From assembly GCF_042666435.1 (NCBI RefSeq), contig NZ_JBHTDC010000001.1, positions 806,001 to 870,000 of the forward strand: DNA of 64,000 nucleotides, in the 5' to 3' direction. Source of the stretch: Allosphingosinicella sp042666435. GTDB lineage: Bacteria > Pseudomonadota > Alphaproteobacteria > Sphingomonadales > Sphingomonadaceae. The stretch's first letter is position 1. Each line of letters opens with the position of its first letter. Under the pieces are notes generated by a model, which saw only the letters and a program-made list of their open reading frames with translations, did no database searches and was not told the DNA's origin. Shown piece by piece: positions 10,173 to 19,825 of this stretch. Both the position numbers and the translations under genes were made by a program.

Positions 10173-11693
10173 ATGAGTGCATTCGGACGACGGGGCGGCG
10201 CCAGCGGGCCGGGGGGACAGCGTCCCTCGTTCGGTGTCGCGCGGCCCATGAAAAGCGGCGGCGGGGCGGCGACGCCCCCCATCGAAGGCGGCGACCAGTT
10301 TCCGCCGCTCGAAGCTCTGCCGCTGTCCCCGGACGATGGCGCGCTCGAGCCAGCGCCCGGCGACGCGATGTCGCGCCTCGCCGACCGGATGGCGCTGTCG
10401 GGGGAAGCGCCCTCGTCGAAGAATGAAGGCTTCGAAGCCTCGATCCACCGCATCAAGGAGCAGGTTCTGCCGCGCCTCCTCGAACGGGTCGACCCCGAGG
10501 CCGCCGCCACTTTGTCTAAGGACGAGCTGGCCGAGGAATTCCGGCCGATCATCGGCGAAGTGCTCGCCGAGCTGAAGATCAACCTCAACCGCCGCGAACA
10601 ATTCGCGCTGGAAAAGGTGCTGGTCGACGAACTGCTCGGCCTCGGGCCTCTCGAGGAATTGCTCAACGACCCCGAAATCTCGGACATCATGGTCAACGGG
10701 CCCAACCAGACCTTCGTCGAGAAAAAGGGCAAGCTCCAGCTCGCCCAGATCCAGTTCCGCGACGAGGAGCATCTGTTCCAGATCGCCCAGCGTATCGTCA
10801 ACAAGGTCGGCCGCCGCGTCGACCAGACCACGCCTCTCGCCGACGCCCGCCTGATGGACGGCAGCCGAGTCAACGTCATCGTCCCGCCCTTGAGCCTCAA
10901 GGGCACCGCGATCTCGATCCGCAAATTCTCCGACAAGCCGATCACGCTCGACATGATGAAGGGCTTCGGCTCGATGTCGGACAAGATGGCGACGGCGCTC
11001 AAGATCGCCGGCGCGGCCCGCTTCAACGTCGTCATCTCGGGCGGCACCGGATCGGGCAAGACGACGATGCTCAACGCCTTGTCGAAGCTGATCGACCCGG
11101 GCGAGCGCGTCATCACCATCGAGGATGCGGCCGAGCTTCGGCTCCAGCAGCCGCATTGGCTGCCGCTCGAAACCCGCCCGCCCAACCTCGAAGGCCAGGG
11201 CGCGATCTCGATCCGCGACCTCGTCGTCAACGCGCTCCGTATGCGCCCCGACCGCATCATCCTCGGCGAAATCCGCGGCGCGGAATGTTTCGACATGCTC
11301 GCGGCGATGAACACCGGCCATGACGGCTCGATGTGCACCTTGCACTCCAACTCCCCGCGCGAATGCCTCGCGCGTATGGAGAATATGGTGATGATGTCGG
11401 ACATCAAGGTGCCCAAGGAAGCCATTTCCCGCCAGATCGCCGACTCGGTCGACCTCATCGTCCAGGTCAAGCGCCTCCGCGACGGCAGCCGCCGCACCAC
11501 CAACATCACCGAGGTGATCGGCATGGAGGGCGACGTCATCGTGACGCAGGAGCTGTTCAAGTTCGAATATCTGGACGAGAGCGCCGACGGCAAGATCATC
11601 GGCGAATATCGCTCGATGGGACTTCGCCCCTACACGCTCGAAAAGGCCAAGCAGTTCGGCTTCGACCAGCCCTATCTCGAGGCCTGCCTTTAA
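10173..11693 (+). CDS. cpaF: CpaF/TadA-type secretion ATPase (VirB11 family)
   Basis: A 506-residue hexameric ATPase of the type that powers Flp/Tad pilus assembly at the inner membrane. It has an N-terminal disordered Gly/Pro-rich leader (1-70), the VirB11 N-domain (LGPLEELLNDPEISDIMVNG), Walker A GGTGSGKT (290-297), Walker B RIILGEIRG and the HSNSPRECL histidine box. No other tad or pilus genes lie next to it, so it is separated here from its usual cluster. Its 3' end overlaps a small convergent membrane-protein gene by four bases. Confidence 0.92.
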   Translation: MSAFGRRGGASGPGGQRPSFGVARPMKSGGGAATPPIEGGDQFPPLEALPLSPDDGALEPAPGDAMSRLADRMALSGEAPSSKNEGFEASIHRIKEQVLPRLLERVDPEAAATLSKDELAEEFRPIIGEVLAELKINLNRREQFALEKVLVDELLGLGPLEELLNDPEISDIMVNGPNQTFVEKKGKLQLAQIQFRDEEHLFQIAQRIVNKVGRRVDQTTPLADARLMDGSRVNVIVPPLSLKGTAISIRKFSDKPITLDMMKGFGSMSDKMATALKIAGAARFNVVISGGTGSGKTTMLNALSKLIDPGERVITIEDAAELRLQQPHWLPLETRPPNLEGQGAISIRDLVVNALRMRPDRIILGEIRGAECFDMLAAMNTGHDGSMCTLHSNSPRECLARMENMVMMSDIKVPKEAISRQIADSVDLIVQVKRLRDGSRRTTNITEVIGMEGDVIVTQELFKFEYLDESADGKIIGEYRSMGLRPYTLEKAKQFGFDQPYLEACL

Positions 11694-11881
11694 AGCTTCA
11701 GCGCCAGCGCAGCCGCGGCCATGGCGGCCAGCACGGCGATAACCTGAATCAGGGTCCACGGCATCCAGCCGACCCGGTCGACGTCTCGCCGCCTCGACCG
11801 GCGCGTCTCGGCCAGCACGGCCGCCGCGGCGAGCGCCAGCGATGCCCCCGCAAAAGTCCAGAGCGCGGCTTGCGTCGTCAT
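11690..11881 (-). CDS. Small two-helix membrane protein
   Basis: This 63-residue protein has two hydrophobic segments (about 8-25 and 42-61) separated by a basic stretch (ETRRSRRRDVDR). The family is not recognised. Its stop overlaps the stop of convergent cpaF by four bases. The compact packing and clean membrane pattern favour a real gene, but there is no motif. Confidence 0.55.
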   Translation of the reverse strand: MTTQAALWTFAGASLALAAAAVLAETRRSRRRDVDRVGWMPWTLIQVIAVLAAMAAAALALKL

Positions 11882-11930
11882 TTCCTATCCGTCATGACCA
11901 TTTCCGCCCCCCATTAGAGAGAGGACGAAA

Positions 11931-12830
11931 ATGCGCCAGCCCCCCATGCGAGCCAAGCTGTTCACGATCGCGCTGACCGCGGCGCTGATGTCCGGTTCGG
12001 CCGCGCTCGCCCAAGCCGCTCAAACAACGCCCGACGAAACCACACCTGCTCAAGCCACGCCCGCTCCGGTCGATCACAGCGCCCATACCGCCCCGGCCGC
12101 GACGGATCACGCCAATCACGCCGCGCTCCAGGCCGCGCTCGCCAGCCCGTTGCGCAGCGAGGCCAACCGCGCCCGCGACCAATATCGCCACCCGATGGAA
12201 ACCCTCGCCTTCTTCGGCGTCGATCCCACCGACACGGTCGTCGAATTGTGGCCCGGCGGCGGCTGGTACACCGAAGTGCTGTCGCCCTATCTCGCCGATG
12301 CGGGCCATTTGTGGGTCGCCGCGTCGAACACGGCCGGCATCGAAAAGAAGATCGCCAGCGATCCGTCTTATGCCAAGGTCAAGGTTGCCTCGGTGAAAGA
12401 CGGCCAGCCCTCGGCGATTCCGGCTAGCAGCGCCGACGTGGTGCTGACCTTCCGCAACGTCCACAATTGGCTCGGCTCGGAAAATAACACGCCGATCGCC
12501 GACGCGGTGTTCGCCGAAGCGTTCCGGATGCTCAAGCCCGGCGGCACCCTGGGCGTGGTCGAGCACCGCCTGCCCGAGGACGCCGACGCCGCGCGCGAGA
12601 AGGGCAGCGGCTACGTCAAGACCTCGACCGTGAAGGCGCTCGCCGAGAAGGTCGGCTTCCGCTTCGTCAAGGCGTCCGAGGTCAACGCCAACCCCAAGGA
12701 CACGGCCGATTATCCCGGCGGGGTCTGGACTCTGCCGCCCTCGCTGCAGCTGAAGGATGTCGACCGCGACAAATATATGGCGATCGGCGAAAGCGACCGT
12801 ATGACGCTCAAGTTCGTCAAGCCGGAGTAA
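11931..12830 (+). CDS. Exported class I SAM-methyltransferase-like protein (COG4798 type)
   Basis: This 299-residue protein has a signal peptide (about residues 1-29, ending in ALAQA), a Pro/Thr/Ala/His-rich linker and then a methyltransferase fold. The modified motif I is VVELWPGGGWYTEVL, followed by VLTFRNVHNW and EAFRMLKPGGTLGVVEH. Exported methyltransferase-like proteins of this sort are widespread in proteobacteria; substrate and activity outside the cytoplasm, where SAM is scarce, are unknown. A GAGAGG ribosome site supports the ATG at 11931. Confidence 0.82.
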   Translation: MRQPPMRAKLFTIALTAALMSGSAALAQAAQTTPDETTPAQATPAPVDHSAHTAPAATDHANHAALQAALASPLRSEANRARDQYRHPMETLAFFGVDPTDTVVELWPGGGWYTEVLSPYLADAGHLWVAASNTAGIEKKIASDPSYAKVKVASVKDGQPSAIPASSADVVLTFRNVHNWLGSENNTPIADAVFAEAFRMLKPGGTLGVVEHRLPEDADAAREKGSGYVKTSTVKALAEKVGFRFVKASEVNANPKDTADYPGGVWTLPPSLQLKDVDRDKYMAIGESDRMTLKFVKPE

Positions 12831-12851
12831 GGCACGCGGCTCCGGCCCAAT

Positions 12852-12939
12852 CGTCACCCCGGCGAAGGCCGGGGGGTCCCGCCGAGAACAGGCACAGAGC
12901 CTTTTCCGCCACGAGATCCCGGCCTCCGCCGGGATGATG
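12852..12939. repeat. Palindromic repeat between convergent genes
   Basis: Outer arms at 12852-12876 and 12915-12939 contain CCCCGGCGAAGGCCGGGG and GATCCCGGCCTCCGCCGGGAT hairpins. It fills the gap between the methyltransferase-like gene and phaR, both of which end here. Confidence 0.8.
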
Positions 12940-12941
12940 GC

Positions 12942-13490
12942 TTAGCCGCCCAGCTTGTCGAGCTTCTCCTGGAGCGCGGCGAGCTGGGCCTTGAGTTCGG
13001 CCAGCTCCGCCTTCGTGTCGGGCTCCGCTTGACTGGCCTTATCCTCGGCCTTCGCGGCCTTGCCGCCAGTCGCGGCGGCGAACATTTCCATGTTGCGCCT
13101 GGCGAGGTCGGCGAACGGGCCGGCGGCGAAGGCCCCCGCCATCGCGTCGCGGAACTGCGACTGGTTGCGCTGGAAGGCGTCGAGCGATTCCTCGAGGAAT
13201 TGCGGCACCATCGGCTGCATCGCATCGCCGTACATGCCGATCAGCTGCCGGAGGAAATTGACCGGCAGCATCGACTGGCCGCTCGCTTCCTCCTCCATGA
13301 TGATCTGCGTCAGGACATTGTGGGTGATGTCCTCGCCCGATTTGGCATCGACGACTTTGAACTCGCGTTTCTGGCGGACCATCTCGGCCAGATGCTCGAG
13401 CGTAATGTAGGACGAGCTTTCGGTATTATAGAGGCGCCGATTGGCGTATTTCTTGATGATGACCGTATCACCGGGCGCCGAAGCCGCCAT
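12942..13490 (-). CDS. phaR: PHA synthesis repressor PhaR
   Basis: This 182-residue protein has the PHB/PHA-accumulation regulator DNA-binding domain at the N-terminus (VIIKKYANRRLYNTESSSYI), then PHB_acc regions (MYGDAMQPMVPQFLEESLDAF) and a C-terminal coiled coil (KAELAELKAQLAALQEKLDKL). PhaR senses PHA granules and represses phasin and PHA genes. The start at 13490 has a good ribosome site (AGGGGA) and is the family-like N-terminus. The start codon overlaps that of the divergent synthase-like gene. Confidence 0.93.
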   Translation of the reverse strand: MAASAPGDTVIIKKYANRRLYNTESSSYITLEHLAEMVRQKREFKVVDAKSGEDITHNVLTQIIMEEEASGQSMLPVNFLRQLIGMYGDAMQPMVPQFLEESLDAFQRNQSQFRDAMAGAFAAGPFADLARRNMEMFAAATGGKAAKAEDKASQAEPDTKAELAELKAQLAALQEKLDKLGG

Positions 13491-14577
13491 GCCGCATCCC
13501 CTGAAAAGCAAGGATAGCGCACTAGCACCAAAGCTTGCCGCGCCGCAACACAAGCCCCGGCCGCTGCCGCTGTTCCTCCAGTTGCTGCGCGAGCAGACCG
13601 CGGCGGACCCGAAGCGTATGGCAACGGCGCTCGAAGGCCTGCGCAAATATCAGGAAGCGCCGCGCGCGGCGGCGCCGGAGCCGATGCCGGCGATCGCGCA
13701 GATCAAGGGCGCCAGCTTGCGCGATTATGGGGGAAGCGGACCGCCGGTGCTGTTCGTCCCGTCGCTTATCAATCCGCCCAATATCCTCGACCTCAGCACC
13801 GACAGGTCGCTGCTGCGCTGGCTGGCCGGACAGGGTTTCCGGCCGCTGCTGCTCGATTGGGGATGGGACGTGGAGAGCCGCCGCGCCCTCTCCGTCGCCG
13901 GCCATGTCGAAGAGATCGTCCTGCCTTTCATCGACGCGCTCGGCGAACCTCCGGCGCTCGTCGGCTATTGTCTCGGCGGCACCATGGCGGTCGCTGCCGC
14001 GACGCGTCGGCGGGTTGGCGGCTTGGCCCTGATCGCCGCGCCGTGGCGTTTCGCCGGCTTTCCCAACGAAGCACGCGCTTCCCTGACCGGCCTCTGGCAA
14101 CGGGCCGAGCCGGCCGCCAATGCCTTGGGCATGCTGCCGATGGAGGTGCTGCAAAGCGCCTTCTGGAGCCTCGATCCCGCCCGCACCGTCGCCAAGTTCG
14201 AGGCCTTCGCGGCGATGGACCCGGACAGCGCGGAGGCGCGGCCGTTCGTCTGTCTGGAGGATTGGGCCAATGACGGCCCCCCGCTTCCGCAAGCGGCGGC
14301 CCGGGAAATGTTCGAGGGCTTCATCCAGGACGATCTGCCTGGTCGGGGCGAATGGTGCGTGGCGGGCGCGCCCGTCGATCCCGGCGCTTTCCGCTCACCC
14401 CTTCTCAACATCGTCTCGACCTCCGACCGCATCGTTCCCCAGGCCAGTGCCCTCCCCGTCGGCGAGCGGCTCGACCTCGCCTCCGGCCATGTCGGCATGA
14501 TGGTGGGCGGCCGGGCCAGGGCCTCGCTTTGGGAGCCGCTCGCCGCATGGCTTTCCCGTAACGCCGCCGAGTGCTAG
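13489..14577 (+). CDS. phaC: Short PHA synthase-like alpha/beta hydrolase (PhaC family)
   Basis: This 362-residue protein resembles polyhydroxyalkanoate synthases, which polymerise hydroxyacyl-CoA. The lipase-like box is GYCLGGT with a cysteine nucleophile (Cys161); the other triad residues are probably Asp313 (STSDRIVP) and His334 (SGHVGM). The DWGWD motif is also present. At about 360 residues it is as short as class III PhaC rather than the roughly 580-residue class I form, and no phaE partner is visible. Its ATG overlaps the phaR start, leaving no room for a promoter between them. The next gene encodes the thiolase. Confidence 0.82.
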   Translation: MPHPLKSKDSALAPKLAAPQHKPRPLPLFLQLLREQTAADPKRMATALEGLRKYQEAPRAAAPEPMPAIAQIKGASLRDYGGSGPPVLFVPSLINPPNILDLSTDRSLLRWLAGQGFRPLLLDWGWDVESRRALSVAGHVEEIVLPFIDALGEPPALVGYCLGGTMAVAAATRRRVGGLALIAAPWRFAGFPNEARASLTGLWQRAEPAANALGMLPMEVLQSAFWSLDPARTVAKFEAFAAMDPDSAEARPFVCLEDWANDGPPLPQAAAREMFEGFIQDDLPGRGEWCVAGAPVDPGAFRSPLLNIVSTSDRIVPQASALPVGERLDLASGHVGMMVGGRARASLWEPLAAWLSRNAAEC

Positions 14578-14609
14578 GTGCGCCGCAACAAATCGCCAGG
14601 AGATTGCCC

Positions 14610-15785
<1,176 letters not shown>

Positions 15786-15828
15786 GCCGGGAGGCGGCCC
15801 GCTCCGTCCCTTAGCGCAAAGCCGTTGC

Positions 15829-15853
15829 GGAACGGAGCCATTGCCCATCCGTT
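15829..15853 (+). promoter_or_regulatory. EcfG-type general-stress promoter
   Basis: GGAAC at 15829-15833 and CGTT at 15850-15853 are separated by exactly 16 bases, matching the known alphaproteobacterial EcfG consensus. It lies about 40 bp upstream of the PRC-barrel gene start. Confidence 0.8.
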
Positions 15854-15892
15854 TTCCAAAGCATCCCCAACCTCATGAAGGAGATGCTTGCA

Positions 15893-16270
15893 ATGGCTTT
15901 CGATACCGACAGCAACACCATCGCGCGCGACGAGACGCACGATTTGATTTCGTCCGACAAGGTCGAGGGAACCGCCGTGTACAACCGCCAGGGCGAAAAG
16001 CTCGGGACGGTCACCAGCTTCATGGTCGGCAAGCGCAACGGCCGCGTCCAATATGCGGTGCTGAGCTTCGGCGGCCTGTTCGGCATGGGCGAAAAATTCT
16101 ATCCCCTGCCTTGGGACACGCTGACCTACGACACCGACAAGGGCGGCTATATGGTCGATCTCGACAAGGACCGGCTGGAAGGGGCGCCTTCCTACGACCG
16201 CGGCAACGAGCCGACCTACGACCGCGCTTATGGCGAACGCGTCTATGGCCATTACGGTCTCGCTTATTGA
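15893..16270 (+). CDS. PRC-barrel domain protein
   Basis: This 125-residue soluble protein has a single PRC-barrel (about 20-95: LISSDKVEGTAVYNRQGEKL, QYAVLSFGGLFGMGEKFYPL) and a tyrosine-rich tail. PRC-barrel proteins of this size are common in sphingomonads, often under stress control; their molecular role is unclear. The ATG at 15893 is preferred to 15875 because AAGGAG lies ten bases upstream. An EcfG-type promoter precedes it and a strong hairpin terminator follows. Confidence 0.88.
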   Translation: MAFDTDSNTIARDETHDLISSDKVEGTAVYNRQGEKLGTVTSFMVGKRNGRVQYAVLSFGGLFGMGEKFYPLPWDTLTYDTDKGGYMVDLDKDRLEGAPSYDRGNEPTYDRAYGERVYGHYGLAY

Positions 16271-16293
16271 GAGCCGAGACCCGGCACCTGCGA

Positions 16294-16320
16294 AAGGGCG
16301 GCTTCGGCCGCCCTTTTTCT
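16294..16320 (+). terminator. Rho-independent terminator after the PRC-barrel gene
   Basis: A 9-bp GC-rich stem with a TTCG loop (AAGGGCGGC-ttcg-GCCGCCCTT) is followed by a T-run. The convergent phosphoesterase gene ends at 16320, so it may act on both strands. Confidence 0.88.
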
Positions 16321-17159
16321 TACGCCGGCTGGTTGCTCGCCCGATGCCAGATCCCACCGTCGAAGCCGTAGCGGGCGTGATCGCCGGCCGCGAAGCCGCC
16401 GCCCTCCCAGCCGAACAATTGCAGATCGACGGCATCGTTGCGGCGGGCGTGGATCCAGTTGAAGCTTTGCACTTCGTCGGCGCGAAGGCGGGTGGAGGTG
16501 GCGGTGCCCGCCTGGATGACCAATGCGGGGCCCGCATTCTCGACCATGTCGCGCGCCGAGCGCACGTAACTGCGGTGAAAATGGCCGGCGAGCAGGATGT
16601 GGACACCGGCATCGGCGACGGCGAGGAGCGCGTCCTCGTGGCGGCCGACCCGCTTGGTGAGCTCCGCCTCTTCCCCGATCGGCATGGCGAACAGGGGATG
16701 GTGGGTAACGAGAATCCGGGTCTTCGCCTCCGGCACAGCGCGGAATCGCTCCCGGATCGTCCGCATCTGCTCGTGGTTGATGCGCCCGTCCTTGATAGTC
16801 AGTGAGCGTGCCGTGTTGATGCCGAGCACCGCCAGCCGCTCGCTCTCGAACCAGGGGCACAGCTCGTCGTCGATATAGCGGCGGTAGCGGTTCAAGGGGC
16901 GGACAAAGCGGCGAAAGACGTCGTAGAGGGGCACGTCGTGATTGCCCGGCACTCCAAGGACCGCCAGCCCGCTCGCCTCCAGCCGTTCGACGAACGCGCA
17001 GGCTAGTCTATACTGCGCTCTTCGCGCCCGTTGGGTGAAATCGCCGCTGATCACCACCAGCTCCGGTCGCCTTTCCATCAACCATTCCTCCAGCGCGGTG
17101 ACGACGGCTGGATCGTGGCGGCCGAAATGGACGTCGGACAGATGAGCAATGGTGGTCAT
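16320..17159 (-). CDS. Calcineurin-like metallophosphoesterase
   Basis: This 279-residue enzyme has the dimetal phosphoesterase motifs in order: HLSDVHFG, VVISGDFTQRAR, GVPGNHDV, VTHHPLF and AGHFHRS. It resembles cyclic-nucleotide and phospholipid-type phosphodiesterases of the CpdA/IcC group, but the substrate cannot be read from the sequence. It is the last gene of a minus-strand run, 45 bp after mlaF. Confidence 0.88.
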   Translation of the reverse strand: MTTIAHLSDVHFGRHDPAVVTALEEWLMERRPELVVISGDFTQRARRAQYRLACAFVERLEASGLAVLGVPGNHDVPLYDVFRRFVRPLNRYRRYIDDELCPWFESERLAVLGINTARSLTIKDGRINHEQMRTIRERFRAVPEAKTRILVTHHPLFAMPIGEEAELTKRVGRHEDALLAVADAGVHILLAGHFHRSYVRSARDMVENAGPALVIQAGTATSTRLRADEVQSFNWIHARRNDAVDLQLFGWEGGGFAAGDHARYGFDGGIWHRASNQPA

Positions 17160-17204
17160 GAGACTCCTCAGTTGCCGGGAAAGCCGTCATTGCCCGGCTC
17201 CACG

Positions 17205-17960
17205 CTATCGGATCGGCCCCTCGGCATTGCCCTGAACGAACTGCTCCACATAAGGGTTGCCGCTGTCGTGGAGGCGGTCGCGTGGGCCGTGCCAGATGAT
17301 GCGGCCGCCATAGAGCATCGCCACCCGATGGGCGACCTTGCGCGCGCTCGCCATGTCGTGGGTGATGGTGAGCGCGGTGATGCCGGCATCCTCGACCAGG
17401 CTGACGATGAGGTCGTTGATGACGTCCGCGCGAATGGGGTCGAGGCCGGTCGTCGGCTCATCGAAGAAGAGGATTTCAGGTCGCGGCGCGATGGCGCGGG
17501 CGAGAGCGACCCTTTTTTGCATGCCGCCCGACAATTCGGAGGGGCGCAGATAGAGCACGTCGCGGCTGAGCCCCACGCGCTCCAGATTCTCCTCGGCGAC
17601 GGCGCGCATTTTCGCCGAATTCTGGAACCGGCCCTGCGTCAGGCCGAAAGTGACGTTGCGCCACACGGGCAAGGAATCGAACAAAGCGCCGCCCTGGAAG
17701 AGCATCCCGAATTTCTTGCGGATGCGCGCATATTTGCGCTCGCTTGCCCCGACCACCTCCTCCCCGTCGATCAGAATGGAGCCGCGTTCCGGCTGCAAGA
17801 GGCCGAGGATGCATTTGATGAGCACCGACTTGCCGGTGCCCGACTGGCCGATCACGGCGATCGATTCTCCGCTCTCTATCTCCAGGCTGACGCCGTCGAG
17901 CACGATCGTGTCGCCAAAGGACTTGGCGACGTCGTTCAGGACGATCTTCGAGTCGCTCAT
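17205..17960 (-). CDS. mlaF: MlaF-type ABC transporter ATP-binding protein
   Basis: This 251-residue ATPase is of the Mla lipid-transport family, which moves phospholipids between outer and inner membranes. Walker A is GQSGTGKS, the signature is LSGGMQKRVALARAI and Walker B is EILFFDEPTTGLDP. It overlaps mlaE by four bases. The substrate-binding MlaD and the STAS-domain MlaB are not adjacent, so the complex must be completed from elsewhere. Confidence 0.92.
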   Translation of the reverse strand: MSDSKIVLNDVAKSFGDTIVLDGVSLEIESGESIAVIGQSGTGKSVLIKCILGLLQPERGSILIDGEEVVGASERKYARIRKKFGMLFQGGALFDSLPVWRNVTFGLTQGRFQNSAKMRAVAEENLERVGLSRDVLYLRPSELSGGMQKRVALARAIAPRPEILFFDEPTTGLDPIRADVINDLIVSLVEDAGITALTITHDMASARKVAHRVAMLYGGRIIWHGPRDRLHDSGNPYVEQFVQGNAEGPIR

Positions 17961-18754
17961 CCGAAGGCCATGATGGTGATGAGAAGGTTGGCGAGGAGGA
18001 TGAGTACTAGGGCAGAGACCACTGCGTTGGTCGTCGCCTTGCCGACCCCTGCGGCGCCGCCTTCGGAGCGGAAACCGTGATAGCAGCCCATCAAAGCGAC
18101 GAAGAAGCCGAACACCGCCGCCTTTACCAGCGACATGATGAGATCGTCCTTTTCCAGGAATTCGCGGGACGTCTCGAGATACGACGTGGCATTGAAGCCG
18201 AGCTTGTAAACGGCCAGCAGATAGCCGCCGAAAATGCCGATGGCGTTGGCGACGAGGACGAGGAGCGGCATCGCGATGACCGAAGCGAACAGCCGCGGGG
18301 CGATGAGGAAGCGATAGGGATCGGTGCGCAAAGTCGCCATCGCATCGATCTGCTCGGTGACCCGCATCGTGCCGATCTCCGCCGCCATGGCAGAGGAAAC
18401 GCGCCCCGCCACCATCAGGCCGACGAGCACCGGCCCCAGCTCGCGCACGATCCCGATGACGACGATCGCCGGCACCGCCGACTGGGCGTTGAGGCGGGAG
18501 CCTCCGACATAGATTTGCTGGGCGAGCGCGGCGCCGGTGAACAAAGCGGTGAGGCCGACGACGGGCAGCGAATACCAGCCGATATGCAGCAATTGTTCGA
18601 GCAGCCGGATCGGATAATACGGCGGAGCCAGGGCCCGGACGATCGTGCGCCAGGCGAACAAAGTCACCCGGCCGACGGTCGCGACCATGGCGATGGTGAA
18701 AGCGCCGATGCCCGCGAAGAAGGCCAGAATTGGATTTGCCGCCGCGTCGTTCAT
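17957..18754 (-). CDS. mlaE: MlaE-type ABC transporter permease
   Basis: This 265-residue inner-membrane permease has the MlaE/YrbE pattern of five or six helices. Recognisable stretches are VVGLTALFTGAALAQQIYVG and VGLMVAGRVSSAMAAEIGTM. It overlaps alr upstream and mlaF downstream by four bases each, so alr-mlaE-mlaF are one transcript. Confidence 0.93.
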   Translation of the reverse strand: MNDAAANPILAFFAGIGAFTIAMVATVGRVTLFAWRTIVRALAPPYYPIRLLEQLLHIGWYSLPVVGLTALFTGAALAQQIYVGGSRLNAQSAVPAIVVIGIVRELGPVLVGLMVAGRVSSAMAAEIGTMRVTEQIDAMATLRTDPYRFLIAPRLFASVIAMPLLVLVANAIGIFGGYLLAVYKLGFNATSYLETSREFLEKDDLIMSLVKAAVFGFFVALMGCYHGFRSEGGAAGVGKATTNAVVSALVLILLANLLITIMAFG

Positions 18755-19797
18755 GACCAGATGCGACGATAGCGGGCGCCGAGCGTCGTCAGCAACTCAT
18801 ATTGGGAGAGGCCGGACTGGGCGGCGGCGCGCGGCAGGTCGAAATCCAGCTCCACCCAATCGCCTTCCGCCAGCTCCGGCGCCGCGTCGACGCAAATCGC
18901 GGTGAGGTCCATCGAGACGCGGCCGACGACCGGGCCGTAAGAGCCGCCGATCTTCGCCCGGCCGCTATTGGAGAAGCCACGCAGATAGCCGTCGGCATAG
19001 CCGAGGTTGAGGATGGCCAGTTCCATCCCCCGGTCGGCGGTCAAGGTGGCGTTGTAACCGACCGTGTCTCCGCGTCCGATCCTTCGCCGCTGGACGATCT
19101 GTGCCTCGACCTCCACCACCTGCCTGATATGCCCCTCCGCCTCACGGCGCGGAACGCCGCCGTAAAGGGCAAGGCCGGGACGGGTCAGATCGAAGGCATA
19201 ATCGGCGCCCAGGCAAATCCCCGCGCTGTTCGACAGGCTGAGCCGTCTCGCGGGGACTTTGGCGGACACCGCCAGCAGGGCCTCGCGCTGCCGCCCGTTC
19301 ATCGCGACATCCTCGTCCGCGCAGGCGAGGTGGCTGTGCAATGTGTCGATATCCAGGCCGTCGAGCAGACCTTCGGCGACGTGCGCCGCCGACAGGCCGA
19401 GACGGTTCATGCCCGTGTCGATCATCACGTCGCAGGCGCGCCCCTGCCGGCTCTCCCGCCAGCGCTTCACCTGGGACGGCGTGTTGAGCACCGGCCGCGC
19501 GCGGGAGCCCGTCGCCTGCGCCATATCCTCCTCGGCAAGCCCGTGGAGCACGGACAGCGAGGCCTCGCCGATATGCGGCAGCACCGCATCTGCTTCGGCC
19601 CAGGTGGCGACGAAGAAATCGCGACAGCCCGCATCGGCGAGACGCTTCACCGTCTCGTGCGCGCCGACGCCGTAAGCATCCGCCTTGACCGCCGCTCCAC
19701 AGGCCGCGCGACCGCTCATCCCGGCGAGCCAGCGCCAGTTGGAAACGAGGGCGTCGCCGTCAAGACGGAGGCGGAGGGGATCGTGCGGCCGGGTCAC
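18751..19797 (-). CDS. alr: Alanine racemase
   Basis: This 348-residue PLP enzyme makes D-alanine for peptidoglycan. The PLP lysine is in AAVKADAYGVGAHE. The C-terminal domain contains GYNATL, where the catalytic tyrosine is expected, and GRVSMDLTAI. Length is near the family norm. Its stop overlaps the mlaE start, linking envelope precursor synthesis with lipid transport in one operon. Confidence 0.95.
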   Translation of the reverse strand: MTRPHDPLRLRLDGDALVSNWRWLAGMSGRAACGAAVKADAYGVGAHETVKRLADAGCRDFFVATWAEADAVLPHIGEASLSVLHGLAEEDMAQATGSRARPVLNTPSQVKRWRESRQGRACDVMIDTGMNRLGLSAAHVAEGLLDGLDIDTLHSHLACADEDVAMNGRQREALLAVSAKVPARRLSLSNSAGICLGADYAFDLTRPGLALYGGVPRREAEGHIRQVVEVEAQIVQRRRIGRGDTVGYNATLTADRGMELAILNLGYADGYLRGFSNSGRAKIGGSYGPVVGRVSMDLTAICVDAAPELAEGDWVELDFDLPRAAAQSGLSQYELLTTLGARYRRIWS

Positions 19798-19825
19798 GCC
19801 CGGGCCGATAGCGTTCCTGCCCGCC

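Noticed and set aside
10097..11759. Minus-strand frames of 500 and 545 codons opposite cpaF
   Set aside because: Both are shadows of the VirB11-type ATPase gene, whose motifs are unmistakable on the plus strand.
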